DNA of 64,000 nt from Cyanodermella asteris (taxonomy: Eukaryota; Ascomycota; Lecanoromycetes; Ostropales; Stictidaceae). Both the position numbers and the translations under genes were made by a program. The notes under the pieces were generated by a model, which was not told the origin of the DNA, did not search any database, and worked only from the letters and a program-made list of their open reading frames with translations. Below are positions 56,101 through 64,000 of the stretch, piece by piece. The stretch spans positions 256,998 to 320,997 of the forward strand of contig UYJD01000005.1 of NCBI GenBank assembly GCA_900618795.1, in the 5' to 3' direction. Position 1 is the stretch's first letter, and every line of letters starts with the position of its first letter.

Positions 56101-56309
56101 TGGTTCAATTCGTCGAGCACCTGGTCAGCCGGATCGAAACATGTGTGAACACATTGACGGTTCGCAATCTGGTACGTCCGTTTGCCGACAGCAAGAGCCT
56201 CTTTGAGATTGCAGGGCCGATTCACGAAATATTCGCGTCACTCCAGGATAGCCTGAAAGAGCTGGAAATGTACAGACGCGAACGAGCTATGGAAATCACG
56301 GATGCCTGA
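50184..56309 (+). CDS. CYR1: Adenylate cyclase
   Basis: Makes cAMP from ATP and drives the PKA pathway (growth, nutrient sensing, development, virulence in pathogens). It is peripheral at the plasma membrane and controlled by Ras and G proteins. About 2041 residues in one exon. ATGs at 50184 or 50253 are both possible starts, and the frame is open upstream without an ATG. Domains: a disordered Ser-rich N-terminus (1-525); Ras-association domain (about 531-612, IDIPFCIRIFHINQTFATLA); leucine-rich repeats (about 655-1265, interrupted by a Ser-rich insert near 1030-1110); PP2C-like domain (about 1325-1605); and class III cyclase (about 1657-1885, LVFTDIKSSTALWE and YEVKTEGDAFMIAF with metal-binding Asps, YFGPIVNRAARIQG). 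In the PP2C-like part the usual ANVGDS motif reads ANVGNV, so it is likely a pseudophosphatase. Confidence 0.96.
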   Translation: MHRSPPNSPLPSQKKVKIPTILTMSTVHELSADSHLCSPEFSNQSSISSIAPWASDSSSSSRLNAPFGSYSEAWSDGRPSTPRTFTSESSVSAAGGEATHRMSISERLRQEANKARQLRHPGSIKSEEKSPGNRKKGATISAVSAFRGREMPLRGSPDAATPPGPSRPKTPTADVTPWEFQDVTNVPRYGEAPVRPDVPPVLEMYRVSTANLEAAAANSRHRTFGHRKTNSKDDGLGLRLQQSVTDLGDRSRLASKQSRTNLNPFSRRQTEMLTPGCSPQLDAGHRIEPRATSPNPSIRSAMHDNRSQTDGTGSSGSGRKGIFGRIGRHLHLHDKSQELDDGRSIQNHGSQDSSSTLNAMNNGPIKPLPQREYSVTSDDSTGRHGQIERRGTGAITKKESKARLFHRDRGRSDDKKRSGNSDGGGGSRIAGTPGRLHDGNYFNLDTDLTNMEGIIGSGAGVTSPYSATTAPGLSYFDPVNSSTPQAMETPMTAAGAAGWEAPDSWGVPKEDPGEDEASIVPVQESLPEPGDIDIPFCIRIFHINQTFATLALPLTSCASDILEVLGKKSFLQDDQGNYQIVLRKGDVQRQLQASERPIVIQRRLLQQAGYLNKDHLDREGQDDNSYLCRFTFVPAKIRGPYSLDRESGIEFEKMNKFSNIDLSGRSLTAIPIVLYKKSSEIVSLNLSRNLALDVPRDFIQSCSHLKEISYVGNEARQLPPGFSLASKLQVLDVSHNQIEQLDSADLGRLTQLVSLKVANNALSQLPFYFTQFKQLRKLTLSSNNFKRLPSFFGELRSLVDLDISFNALEAWPPVEELVNLERFLATNNNLDGPIPDDYRNLINLKDIDVRFNSITNVDAITHLPHVEQFLAGHNKITNFEGFFPKLRVLHFNHNNMTRFEVTMPMPALTTLNLASNVLASIDKSNFEKLSNLTKLNLDGNHFAGLPHEIGRLTKLEILTIAKNRLITFPPTIGCLTELRRLDARHGNIKSLPADIWYCGKLEELNLSSNVLDSFPKLAPNTNLDPPSAKSSSSLQSSFMSHQGLDELGANGDDVTQRRPSQASAGMLSYGSSPANSTRKNSVMSTSNYSSGRKPSMPSRQSTADTNGTLSSKETIVPGTKAPTLASSLQVLSLADNRINDEVFDSILYLAELRVLNLSYNELDDIPPNIIRRWPNLRELYVSGNELVSLPTDDFAHLQNLQVLYLNGNKFQSLPAEIAKLSKLTAFDVSCNALRYNVANWPYDWNWVWNPNLRYLNFSGNRRLEIKPVQGAAAGAALRDDVDMTSFHSLQSLRTLGLIDVTLTIPHVPDETENRRVRTTGSTIGTLRYGMADSLGRLEHLSTLDLLIPKFRHDGEVLVGMFDGQHNPSGGSRVARFLQENFKYYFAQSLVELMTGEDPLDALRRTFLTMNKDLITFSTSNWEQTEARLKQTPIRHAASAHQLIPDDRNAGGVATVLFLQDMDLYVANVGNVQAMLIPSDGTTKTLTCLHEPAESQERERIRQAGGFVSRYGKLNDALDVSRAFGYAQHLPAIMAAPHVQKVTLREKDELVLIATKEFWDYVHPDLAADVARSERDDPMRAAQKLRDFAISFGATNKIMVMVLGVAGLKKRERNQNRNTLISPLDHVHAYSKRSRKRTDRPDDSTLARLDKEIDAPTGELALVFTDIKSSTALWEKSSAAMRSAIKIHNELMRRQLRYIGGYEVKTEGDAFMIAFPTPTSALLWCFAVQESLLKQPWPVEILDSPHGQEILDDDGVAIYRGLSVRMGIHWGAPDCEIDPITRRMDYFGPIVNRAARIQGVADGGEITCSSDFIAEIERTLELYADGDRQGSTGSDDTILDDVMGNAIRQNLLQLSELGFEVKDMGEKKLKGLENPEILFLVYPHTLAGRQTLAETRKQAAIARANGAEPAAMQPGSQLTNIEPQHVWDIWALSLRLEMLCSALEDPTIGQLKSPETAILDRMRSQGGEVTDKVLVQFVEHLVSRIETCVNTLTVRNLVRPFADSKSLFEIAGPIHEIFASLQDSLKELEMYRRERAMEITDA

Positions 56310-57070
56310 AAGAGCGATTTGCACTTTGACAAAAACGGAATCGAGCCCCTTACACGGTAATGTACTAATCACGGTCGAGGAATGGAGCGAGCTTATGTAC
56401 ATAACGGGCACTGTAACGGCGTTTGGGACAGCATTGGAACGATGGCTGCCTTTGGGTAACGACGATGCACGGCCTGTTCCTTCCTGGTATTTGACCAGTC
56501 TTGGCAAGAAAGGGGGCAAGTGCAGCCCTTTCAGCAGAATTACTACTCATCACATTGACGGTATGATGACAATTATTCTTTTTCACTGCACCCTGGGCTT
56601 CGCATAGTAGACTGCACTAGCATTTTGTGAATTGTTTTCGAAAGATTTCTTGCTTGTGTATTTTCAGCCTGACTTGATGATCGTCAGGTGAGCTTGGAGG
56701 TCTTGCACGAACGAACACGAGCAAACTCGCCTGCCGTCGCTGAATGCTTATCGAAGTGCCCTACTTTTTGGAATACACAACCGGAGAGACGCTGAGCTAC
56801 TTTCCTCTCTTCTTGGAGCGTCTGACTAGGCTGCCGTTCAGATTATAGCCTTCCCCGGTGAGCAAAATCTCGCGCATTGAGTGAATCAGCTCAATGGAAT
56901 GAGATGATACGCCAATAGCATCCCGTGTCCACGACACCTTCCCTAGCTCATAGCAAAAACAATGCGCTTACCAGTGAAGCTCCAGCTCCAGCTCCAGCTC
57001 TGATCCAATTTGCGCCCATCAATCCAATCTTCCTCGGTCTTCTCTCGCAAACAGCCTCGTCCTCGCCAGC
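56310..57070. other. Intergenic, nothing recognised
   Basis: About 760 bp downstream of CYR1. A short CCAGCT repeat (four units near 56977-57000) lies close to the start of the next gene. Confidence 0.5.
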
Positions 57071-58367
57071 ATGGTGCACCCGGAACACCACCGACCACAC
57101 AAGCTGGACGCCATCCAAGAGTCGACCGCCGGCGAGTCCTCCCATTCTCGTTCCTCCTTCAACCATTCACCCACCATCGCACAGTCATCCTCCGACGCGT
57201 CCTTCATCAGCAATCCGTTCTCCAGCGCAGAACAACACTTTCACCATCCACGCCAGCTGAGCGCGATTAGAGAGACGAGCACCGGCGAGTCTGGGGTTCC
57301 CCCCAACCGTTCCTTTTCACCCACCATCGCGCAGTCGTCCTCGAACACGTCGTTCGTCAGCAATCCGTTCATTAACACAGGCACTGGTGCTTCGTCGACC
57401 ACGCAGATCTCAGTCATCAATCTTCGCCCGGCGCCCTGTCAGAAATGCCGTAAGCCGGCTTGCACAGAGATCAGTCACCGTGTTCCCTCGCCACTGCACC
57501 AGCGCATCGGATTCACTAAGATGACCACCGATCTAAGCCGAAATGGCGACCCCTGGCCCGAGGATCGTCCATGGTTGAAGGCCGAGTGGGAGAAGAAGAA
57601 AGCCGACGCTGTGAAGAACTGGTGAGTCGATTAACTGTCTGAATGGGCCGAGATAAATCCCGGGCACATTCTATCCAAGTAACCTTTTTGCTGACCATGT
57701 GATTACCCTTATTCCAAGGCACTATCGGGAATACTGGGAGCCTAACGGTCCGCGAGTGATGCTTCTAACACCCAATATCGCAAAAGCGAACCGCGAGACG
57801 TCTGCAAGGGCCAACGCGGCCTCCCAGTTCCCCACCTGCTTTACAAATCAGAACAACGACAGCATCCATTTCGGCTTCGACAACATGTGGCATGCGCGTG
57901 AGCCCGTGTATCTCGTTTCCTACAAAGACGAAGCAAAGATCTGGTGGCAGCCAGCACCCGAGAAGCAGCCCTATAAAGTAGTGGTTCCGCCACACAAGCA
58001 CAAATTCCTCAAGGATTATGTCAAGCCGGAAAAGCTCCTGGAGGGTCTGATTGCGATCTGGGGATTGCCGCCGAAGAACTATCCTTGGAAGGGAGGAGAT
58101 CGGACGGATCGACACACGCTATGGGCGGTGATGTTGCAGAAGGTGAACGGAGATCAGTGGATGCTCAGAGCTCATGGGGGAGTGCCACAAATTGCGTACA
58201 ATGGGACGGTTACTGGGATGTATGAGACGGTTGATTTGTTGCAGCTCCTGCTTGGTCCGCCAAGCAGTTTATTTCAAGCCAATCGACCCCAGGGAACAAG
58301 CGAAGGTGTGGTAGAGTCATCGGGGGCAAGGCTTACTCCGGATGCGTCTTTGCCGGCGGCTAGGTAA
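57071..58367 (+). CDS. Unknown protein with an internal tandem duplication
   Basis: Two exons (57071-57621 and 57719-58367) joined by a 97-nt intron (GTGAGT donor, GCTGACC branch, TTCCAAG acceptor) give 399 residues. Residues 13-100 contain two copies of a unit of about 50 residues sharing AIxExxxGES, SPTIAQSSS and SFxSNPF. The DNA copies are offset by exactly 150 bp. The region is Ser-rich and looks disordered. The second part is compact and aromatic-rich, with a Cys pair (CQKCRKPAC near 118), DLSRNGDPWPEDRPWLKAEW, the splice-joined AVKNWHYREYWEPNG, HFGFDNMWHAREPVYLVSYK and LPPKNYPWKGGDRTDRHTLW. It has no signal peptide, membrane helix or known catalytic motif. I do not recognise the family. 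The good splice and domain-like composition argue that it is real. Confidence 0.68.
57104..57372. repeat. 150-bp coding tandem duplication
   Basis: Two in-frame copies, offset by 150 bp, within the first exon of the gene at 57071. The best-matching core (TTCACCCACCATCGC at 57166 and 57316) continues for more than 50 bp with few differences. Confidence 0.85.
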
Positions 58368-59308
58368 GACGCGAGTGTGCGCGGTGCAAATAATATCGCA
58401 ATTGTCGTATTGTGGTGCATGGAAGTTTCTGCTCACTCCACAGCGAGGGTGTTCGGGAGTTTACAGAAGAATCAGGCGTCAAGCCGGAACGAGACAGCCA
58501 TGGCCTGCTTGGGAGTCCGATTTCTAGACGGAGAAGACGTCCACGTTTGTGAATAACAGTATCGCCTGCCTCTAAATCAACGCATTTAAATCGATGCATC
58601 TAACGGTGTTGTGAATACCAATGAGTGAATCGCTGTCGAGCCCATAGGACTACTTTTGCGTCGTTCGTGCAAGAGCCAATCCGTACTGAAACTACCTCAA
58701 GTCCGTCGTTCATTCTCTGAAGGTTGAGCCTGCTTGGAAATGGTTGCCAAGAGACTTGGTTTATGAGTAGTTTGGTCAAGGTTAGGGTGATCAGATTGCT
58801 TTAGCTTGAGAAGGAACCGGCTTTTCTAGTATGACATGCCGGTTTGGGTATAGAATGTAATTGGATACACCACTGTGTAGACCGTGTCAGGTTCCGCATA
58901 TCACACAGCACTAGAGACTCATGGCAAGTACGCTAATGTGTGACATAGGGGCCGCAGGCAAGAAGGGTAGTCAGGCACAGAATGAAGGAAATTGAGGGGC
59001 ACACCCGTATGGAAAGTCGCCGTTCACATGGTCACCCAGGGATCGTAGCTGCACGTGAAAGCACCGGGGCAATTCCACCACGGCCACCGAGCACACCTTG
59101 CCAATCATGTGCTACCGCTTGTTCTATTCGTGATACGTCCGAGCTGCAGAAAGAGAAAACAGATTTTTGTTACTCTTTTTATAGACCTAAATCTTGCTTT
59201 TGCCCGCGGGAAAGTCTCTCATCGGCCTTCAGATTCGTCAATAAGTGATCATCAAAGGGTGTCGTAAGGCGAGCAATCTCTATGCTGCGCCGCGTTTTGC
59301 ATGTTGTC
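58368..59308. other. Intergenic, nothing recognised
   Basis: About 940 bp between convergent genes. Short frames only. Confidence 0.5.
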
Positions 59309-60189
59309 TTACATCGCCTCGATCTTCTTAATGCAGTCTTCGAACTGGTCCCAGTGCTCCATGTGGAGGACGGCACCGTTGTCCATCAAGAGCTGTGCCA
59401 TGTCCTTGGCCTTGCTAGGGTCATGGTAGCTGCCAGTGTAGGCGATTGTCCAGATGCCGGCACGCACCGCGGAGAGGGTGCCGCTCTTGCTGTCTTCAAC
59501 GGCGATGCATTCCTTGGGCTCGACACCAATCTGCTTGCAAGCGTGTAGGTAGATGGCAGGATCAGGCTTGGAAGTAGGAGGGTTCAAGCTGGTAGCAGCG
59601 GAGTAGACGTGCTCGGGCTTGAAGTACTTGGCTTGGTCGACTTTGTCAATGCTGACCTGGACACGGCGAAGAGCACTGGAGCTGACGACGGCCATCTTGT
59701 ACTTATCGGCGGCGAAGATCTTGGCTAAGGCCTCATTGGCGCCCACGCACGGCTGAGCGGAGGCCTTGAGCTTCTCAATGACTCGGTCTTCCTCCATCTT
59801 GACATACTGTTCGCGTGTCTCATCAGACAGGTTGTAGCCATGCTTGGACTCCATGCCCTTGAGAACGCCACGGAAATTCTGGCCAACGAACTCGGTCATG
59901 AGCTGGGGACCAGTGTAGTCCGTCTTGACGCCATACTTGCCATTGATCTCGTTGACCAAGCTGGCAAGTGCCTCGAAGGCAAGCTCCTCGGAAAGGACGA
60001 GGGTGTTATCGCAGTCGAGAAGGATTTCCTTGATCTGGAAGCTAGTCAGTCTGCGTAATTGCTGAACAGGTCGCCGATTTCACCCGAGAGCCCCCGCATT
60101 GAACTCGGTGCAAGCTTGCAGCGGCAGATTTGGTTCAATCGCGGGGCCGATCGAGCGCGAACGGAGAGCTGCAAACATACTGGAGGCAT
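59309..60189 (-). CDS. HAD-superfamily phosphatase
   Basis: Haloacid-dehalogenase-like hydrolase of the beta-phosphoglucomutase/GS1-like type, probably a small-metabolite phosphatase. Two exons, 60181-60189 (only MPP) and 59309-60034, with a 146-nt intron (GTATGT donor, GACTGACTAG branch, TTCCAG acceptor) give 244 residues. Motif I is ILLDCDNTLVLSEE at residues 7-20 with both catalytic Asps. It is visible only when the frame is carried back to the intron. Motif II is AVVSSSALRRV near 118, motif III the Lys in TSKPDPAIY near 158, and motif IV CIAVEDSKSG near 178. The helical cap sits between motifs I and II. The substrate is unknown. Unspliced calls starting at the Met near 59959 would lose the catalytic motif. 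Confidence 0.88.
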
Positions 60190-61028
60190 TTTGAGCAGTG
60201 TCTGTATTGTGGTGTTGGGAGAGGAGAAGTGCCGGCTGACAGGTTGTTTTGTGTTGTGTTGGGTGAATGAGAGGCGGGCGGTAGCAAGCTTGGCCGCTTT
60301 CGTAGCTGCGTTGGTTTCAGGAGCAAGTCGTGCAACACTTGTTGATGCTGTGTAAGTCAGGTAGCGGAAGCGCAACGAGATGGAAGTAAAGAGAAAAGAA
60401 CTTGCTGGCAGCAATGCATATGAATGCAATGCATGAGTCGACTGACCACCGAGCCGGCAGGCACGATGCAGAGCGATGACGCTGAGTGCCTTCCTCCCAC
60501 CGACTCCTGCCGTGCCCACAGCCAACATAAAAATGATCCGCGGGGCCATTAAAGAGGTCAGAGTCGGTGCACGTGCCTCCTCCGCGTGTTATTGTGCCAG
60601 GAACGCAATTACTGCACACGCCTCACAAGCCCTGCTTTCTCAACGGTCCACAACACCTCTCACCTTACTACATGTCAGCCTGTCAACGTACGAATCAGCC
60701 ACTCGAGACTGCACGCAAAGTAAAGCTCCATCCAAAGACAGCTCATTATGCAACCTGCCCATTGATTGCCTTTGCGGCAGATTAAAGCACTTTCGCACGC
60801 AGGTTAGGCTCTCATCTCAGGCATACGTATCACTGTTCGATGCCCAATGTGGCACACACGAGTTTACATATCATTATAGATACAATACATATCTTCTTCT
60901 TCTTCTTCTTCTTCTTCTTCTTCAGACACGCGCAGTAGACGTGCTGTTTTTGTGCTTGCTTATCGTCGAAAGCAGCGTCCTGAATTCGACCCTGAACGAT
61001 AGCTTGAGCAGTGGTCTCTCCAGTGACC
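60190..61028. other. Intergenic with a CTT microsatellite
   Basis: About 840 bp. It contains the trinucleotide run at 60892-60923 and no supported gene. Confidence 0.5.
60892..60923. repeat. TCT/CTT microsatellite
   Basis: About ten and a half uninterrupted copies of TCT on the plus strand, just beyond the 3' end of the BTB gene. Confidence 0.9.
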
Positions 61029-62392
61029 TCACTCCTGGTGACCGATCCAGTCCAGCATCAGATCTTCGACTGCTTGTTGCAGCTCCTCGCTGAAGGAAAG
61101 CACAATTCCTCGAATAGCTGAACCCATATCCCGTTCTGGAACGGAATGCCTCCATCGACTACCGTCCTTTCGCCAGTGGCACGAATCAGGAATGCTGGTG
61201 CCTTTCAAAGAGGTCACGGCGTCCAGCAGACAATGCCCTTCCAACAGGCTTGTCGGATGATTTCCTCCAAAGTGCCCTGAACGACGCAAGCTCAGCTCCA
61301 AAGCACCATATGCTGTCGCATCGCACTCGAAACCACCTTCTTGACAAATTGGGAAGTGCGCGTCTTCATACCTGAGCATTAGCGATAACAGCTCTTCGCC
61401 TAGATCTTCTGCGAGCTCCATCCTGGCTAAGATGACGTTGCTAAAGAGGTTTGCCGGAAATGGCGAGTCTCCAAAATAGAACGTGCCGGTGCCATACAGG
61501 ATCGCGTCCTCAATGGCCCTTTCCACAACATTACTGCGGCGAAGGACATGACCGATACAGAGACTGCTTTCAATGTCTCGCATGTCGCAACGGGATGGAA
61601 TCTGTGCAAGCGACCGGACCGGACACCACCAGTCTGTCAAGTGCTGGACCCTCTTGTGCAGGCTGTATTTGTGGATGACTCTGCAGGTATCTCCAAGCAG
61701 GCGATGACCAAGCAGTCCCGGGACCTTGGAGGCGTTGGAGAATATAAGACGAACAGCATGAGGAGAGCTTCTGCCGAATCGTCATCGTCATCGAAATGAT
61801 ACTCCCTGTGCCTACCATTCCCTGTTGTGACACAAGGCTTCTGCTGAAAGATGCTGGAGCATTTGTGGAGCTCGCGTCCGGACACGATCAAGTTCAGTCG
61901 GGCCGGGAGCTCGTTGACACCATTCCAGGTTGCTTCCTTGGTGCTGAAGGTCTGTACAATGATCCAAATCCACGAATGGCACTCAACATCCTCAAAGTTC
62001 GTCAAAACGAGACAGACGTCTCCTCCGCGAGCCAGTACAAGAGTGTGCTCAAAGGACATTGCGCCTGTATTACTTCGAGGCAAAGCTGGTCTCTGTTCAA
62101 CTTTGAGACCGTCTGTATCTCGTCGTTCCAGTCGTGGGTCACTTCTAGCTGATTCGTTGATTTCGGTTTGTGGCGTCGCTGTCTTGGCTGAGTTGTGCGT
62201 TATAAGTTGCACTTCAGCGGGTGGGTACAGAATGCAAGATTTCGTCGCGTTGGTAGGTGAGTCAAGCGGATAAAGAGACGAGCTGGGAAATAAGATCGAG
62301 CTTTTGCGAATTTGAAATGTATCGAACAATGTGTCTGTGCATCGATAGCCTGCTAGTGGCAGATGCGGTAGGGTGAAGTTGGGAACAGGCAT
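61029..62392 (-). pseudogene. BTB/POZ-domain protein with a frame break
   Basis: A fungal BTB-domain protein of the type with a split GDV...LVL opening. From the ATG at 62392 the frame runs through a disordered N-terminus, GGDVCLVLTNFEDVECHSW, VSGRELHKCSSIFQQKP and FDDDDDSAEALLMLFVLYS (to about 61745). The continuation that matches the family (LLGDTCRVIHKYSLHKRV, LTDWWCPVRSLAQIP, SLCIGHVLRRSNVVERAIED, NLFSNVILARMELAEDLGEE) is in a different frame and ends at 61029. The two coding stretches abut at about 61745, with no room for a GT-AG intron, so one base seems missing. This could be a recent pseudogene, a sequencing error or an unusual splice. If intact it would encode about 450 residues. BTB proteins of this type often serve as adaptors, but no partner is evident. 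Confidence 0.55.
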
Positions 62393-62743
62393 GCTATTGG
62401 CCAAATTTTGTCATTGTTAAGAGTGAGGGACGAGTGGCCATGCAAACGCAATCACTCACACTTCCCTTTCCAAGACCTCTCTGATCAGTGAAGCCTTCTT
62501 TACTTGCGATCGTCTTGCTAAACACTTGACAGCTAGTGATGTTGCTATGTTTCGAAGCTGTTTTCAGTGCTCTTGCACAGACCTTATTCCTTCGCAAAGA
62601 ACCGTTACTCCTCATCTGCGAGCCTTCCGAGTGCTTCTACAGCGCAGAAGATGCTAAAACAGACAGCGCTTGCTGACTTGCTTGAGTAGGGACATCAAAG
62701 CTTCCCACGTCGCGCGTGACCTCCCTGCATTCTGGATCGACAG
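62393..62743. other. Intergenic, nothing recognised
   Basis: 350 bp upstream of the BTB gene. No feature recognised. Confidence 0.4.
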
Positions 62744-62746
62744 AAA

Positions 62747-63811
62747 TCAAATGTAGCTTGTATGAGTTCTCGAGCTGCACCTTGTTTCTTCAACAAGCTG
62801 AAGATAGCTTGAGACCACGAAGGCCATGCCCTGGCAACTTGCAACGTTGAAGGTCTTCGGGTTTGTTTTGTCTGAACTTGTACCTCTCTCAGGTTTGATA
62901 TCGTCCAGTCCAATTTCCAATCGGCCTTCGACCGGAGAATCTGTCACAGGAAAAGCCACAGCAACCCGGTTCCCGCTTTCTTGCGTGTAGTGCTGCTGCA
63001 GCCTAAGGTCCTTGAAATCCTGCATTGCAGCGCCTTTCTAGCAAAGATCGTTATAGTTTGTCGAAGTCTACGCCTCCTGGGATTGTCATTTGGCCGCGGT
63101 CCGTCCTGTTGTGGAGCTGTTCCGAAGGAAGGCCGTTGCTCCGCTTGTTCTAACCATTTGAAGACGGGGTCTTCGGCAAACGATCCGATAGACATCTGCT
63201 CGGTATTCTTCCCGTCCTGGTGTATCTCGGGCGGACAATCGAAACAAGCCACGTGGATCTTCCCCGGAGATGTACCAGCCACCTCGACAAGCTGCCGTTG
63301 TCTGTTATGTGGTTGAGCCGTTATTGATGATGGACTTGAGTAGACGTCACTTGATGGTGGTCTCTTCACTATCGCCTGTCCATAAGGTGTGTTCATCCTA
63401 CCCTTTTTCATTACCCTGCGTTTTCCTGTTGTCACTGCTCGATGGCCTGCCTCTTCTGTTATTGTCTTTCCTGGCTTGCTGAGACCTTTTTCCGGTGGTC
63501 TGGTTTCCCGGTCTTTTTGCCGCCTTTGTGTCAATGCTTCATCGCAGCAAGGCGTCTATTGTACTCAGGATCGCTTAGCCATAGTGGTGCTAGCTACCTG
63601 TTTCAAATATCGTCTCTGTCATACTTAGTCCGTCTTCCTCCCTGTACATAGTCATCTGGATTGACGGCCGTGCTGTTGTTATTGCGTTGCTGTTGCTGTT
63701 CCAGGCTGAGGTTGAGGGTGAGGCGGATGTGAAGTTGTTGTGGCAGCTGGATTTTGTACGGAAGTCACATCCGGGTCCCCGACCAGCCTGCCACATCAAG
63801 TACTTCGCCAA
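62747..63811 (-). CDS. Doubtful hypothetical gene near the window edge
   Basis: The minus strand has three overlapping or adjoining open stretches (63590-63811, 62944-63534 and 62747-63025) of 73, 196 and 92 residues. They may be exons of one gene. A GTAGCT donor just after the first and AG acceptors before the second are possible, but I could not find a join that is clearly better than others. The middle stretch is basic and Pro/Gln-rich (KRPPSSDVYSSPSSITAQ, HVACFDCPPEIHQDGKN) and the last has FPVTDSPVEGRLEIGLDD. No family recognised. Confidence 0.22.
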
Positions 63812-64000
63812 CTACATTCCTACCATAAGCTCTCAATGCTTTCAAACGCATACCGATCATCCCTTCTATCGTCAGCTTTCATCGGTCCCTTTAAAGCATG
63901 TCAAAGGGCTCGGCTTAAGAGACGCACGTCGGTGGCTACACTACGCGTTCTGTCGGCCCTTCTACGGCAAGATGGACATACACGCCACTTAGCACCTCGA

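Noticed and set aside
1-64000. CRISPR array, secondary-metabolite cluster or intact transposon
   Set aside because: No direct repeats with regular spacers, no synthase genes and no transposase, integrase or reverse-transcriptase motifs are seen on either strand.

Overview
The window looks like nuclear DNA of a filamentous ascomycete, most likely a dothideomycete. About twenty protein genes can be read. Nearly all are conserved single-copy housekeeping genes broken by short introns, mostly 48-150 nt, with GTAAGT/GTATGT-type donors, CTAAC/CTGAC-type branch sites and CAG/TAG acceptors. Gene order shows no operons, only tightly packed divergent and convergent pairs. The class-level placement is inferred from gene content and intron style, not from a search.

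Layout. 1-3575: gene-poor, with short tandem repeats and one doubtful small gene. 3576-7212: translation factor eIF3f and ribosome-biogenesis factor UTP25, divergent. 7213-12785: one long unrecognised charged protein, a 26-bp perfect palindrome and a decayed secreted-protein-like remnant. 12786-18904: TAF14 (transcription), OAC1 (mitochondrial carrier), PEX19 (peroxisome biogenesis) and UBC9 (SUMO conjugation). 18905-24213: a 17-bp tandem array, a GNAT acetyltransferase and a JmjC-like protein with a cysteine-rich tail. 24214-26455: gene-free, with a 612-base assembly gap bordered by repeats. 26456-35822: PPT1 phosphatase, SPT4 elongation factor, CAB2 (coenzyme A synthesis), the molybdopterin synthase large subunit, an RBM5/RBM10-like splicing factor and the kinetochore protein MCM21/CENP-O. 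36459-46954: a GPI-anchored Cu/Zn-SOD-like surface protein, NUP120, MMS2 and IML2. 47000-50183: a broken FAD-linked oxidase in otherwise empty DNA. 50184-56309: adenylate cyclase CYR1. 56310-64000: an unrecognised protein with a 150-bp internal duplication, a HAD phosphatase, a BTB-domain gene with a frame break and a doubtful gene at the edge.

The genes do not form one pathway. Five divergent pairs share 275-613 bp upstream regions (eIF3f/UTP25, PEX19/UBC9, PPT1/SPT4, molybdopterin synthase/RBM5-like, NUP120/MMS2), and two convergent pairs end within 57 and 75 bp of each other. I see no CRISPR array, no intact transposon and no secondary-metabolite cluster. The points most worth a second look are the in-phase optional intron that cuts the TAF14 ET domain, the JmjC-like/cysteine-rich fusion, the 26-bp palindrome, the repeat-bounded gap with paired hairpins, the duplicated protein at 57 kb and the BTB frame break.
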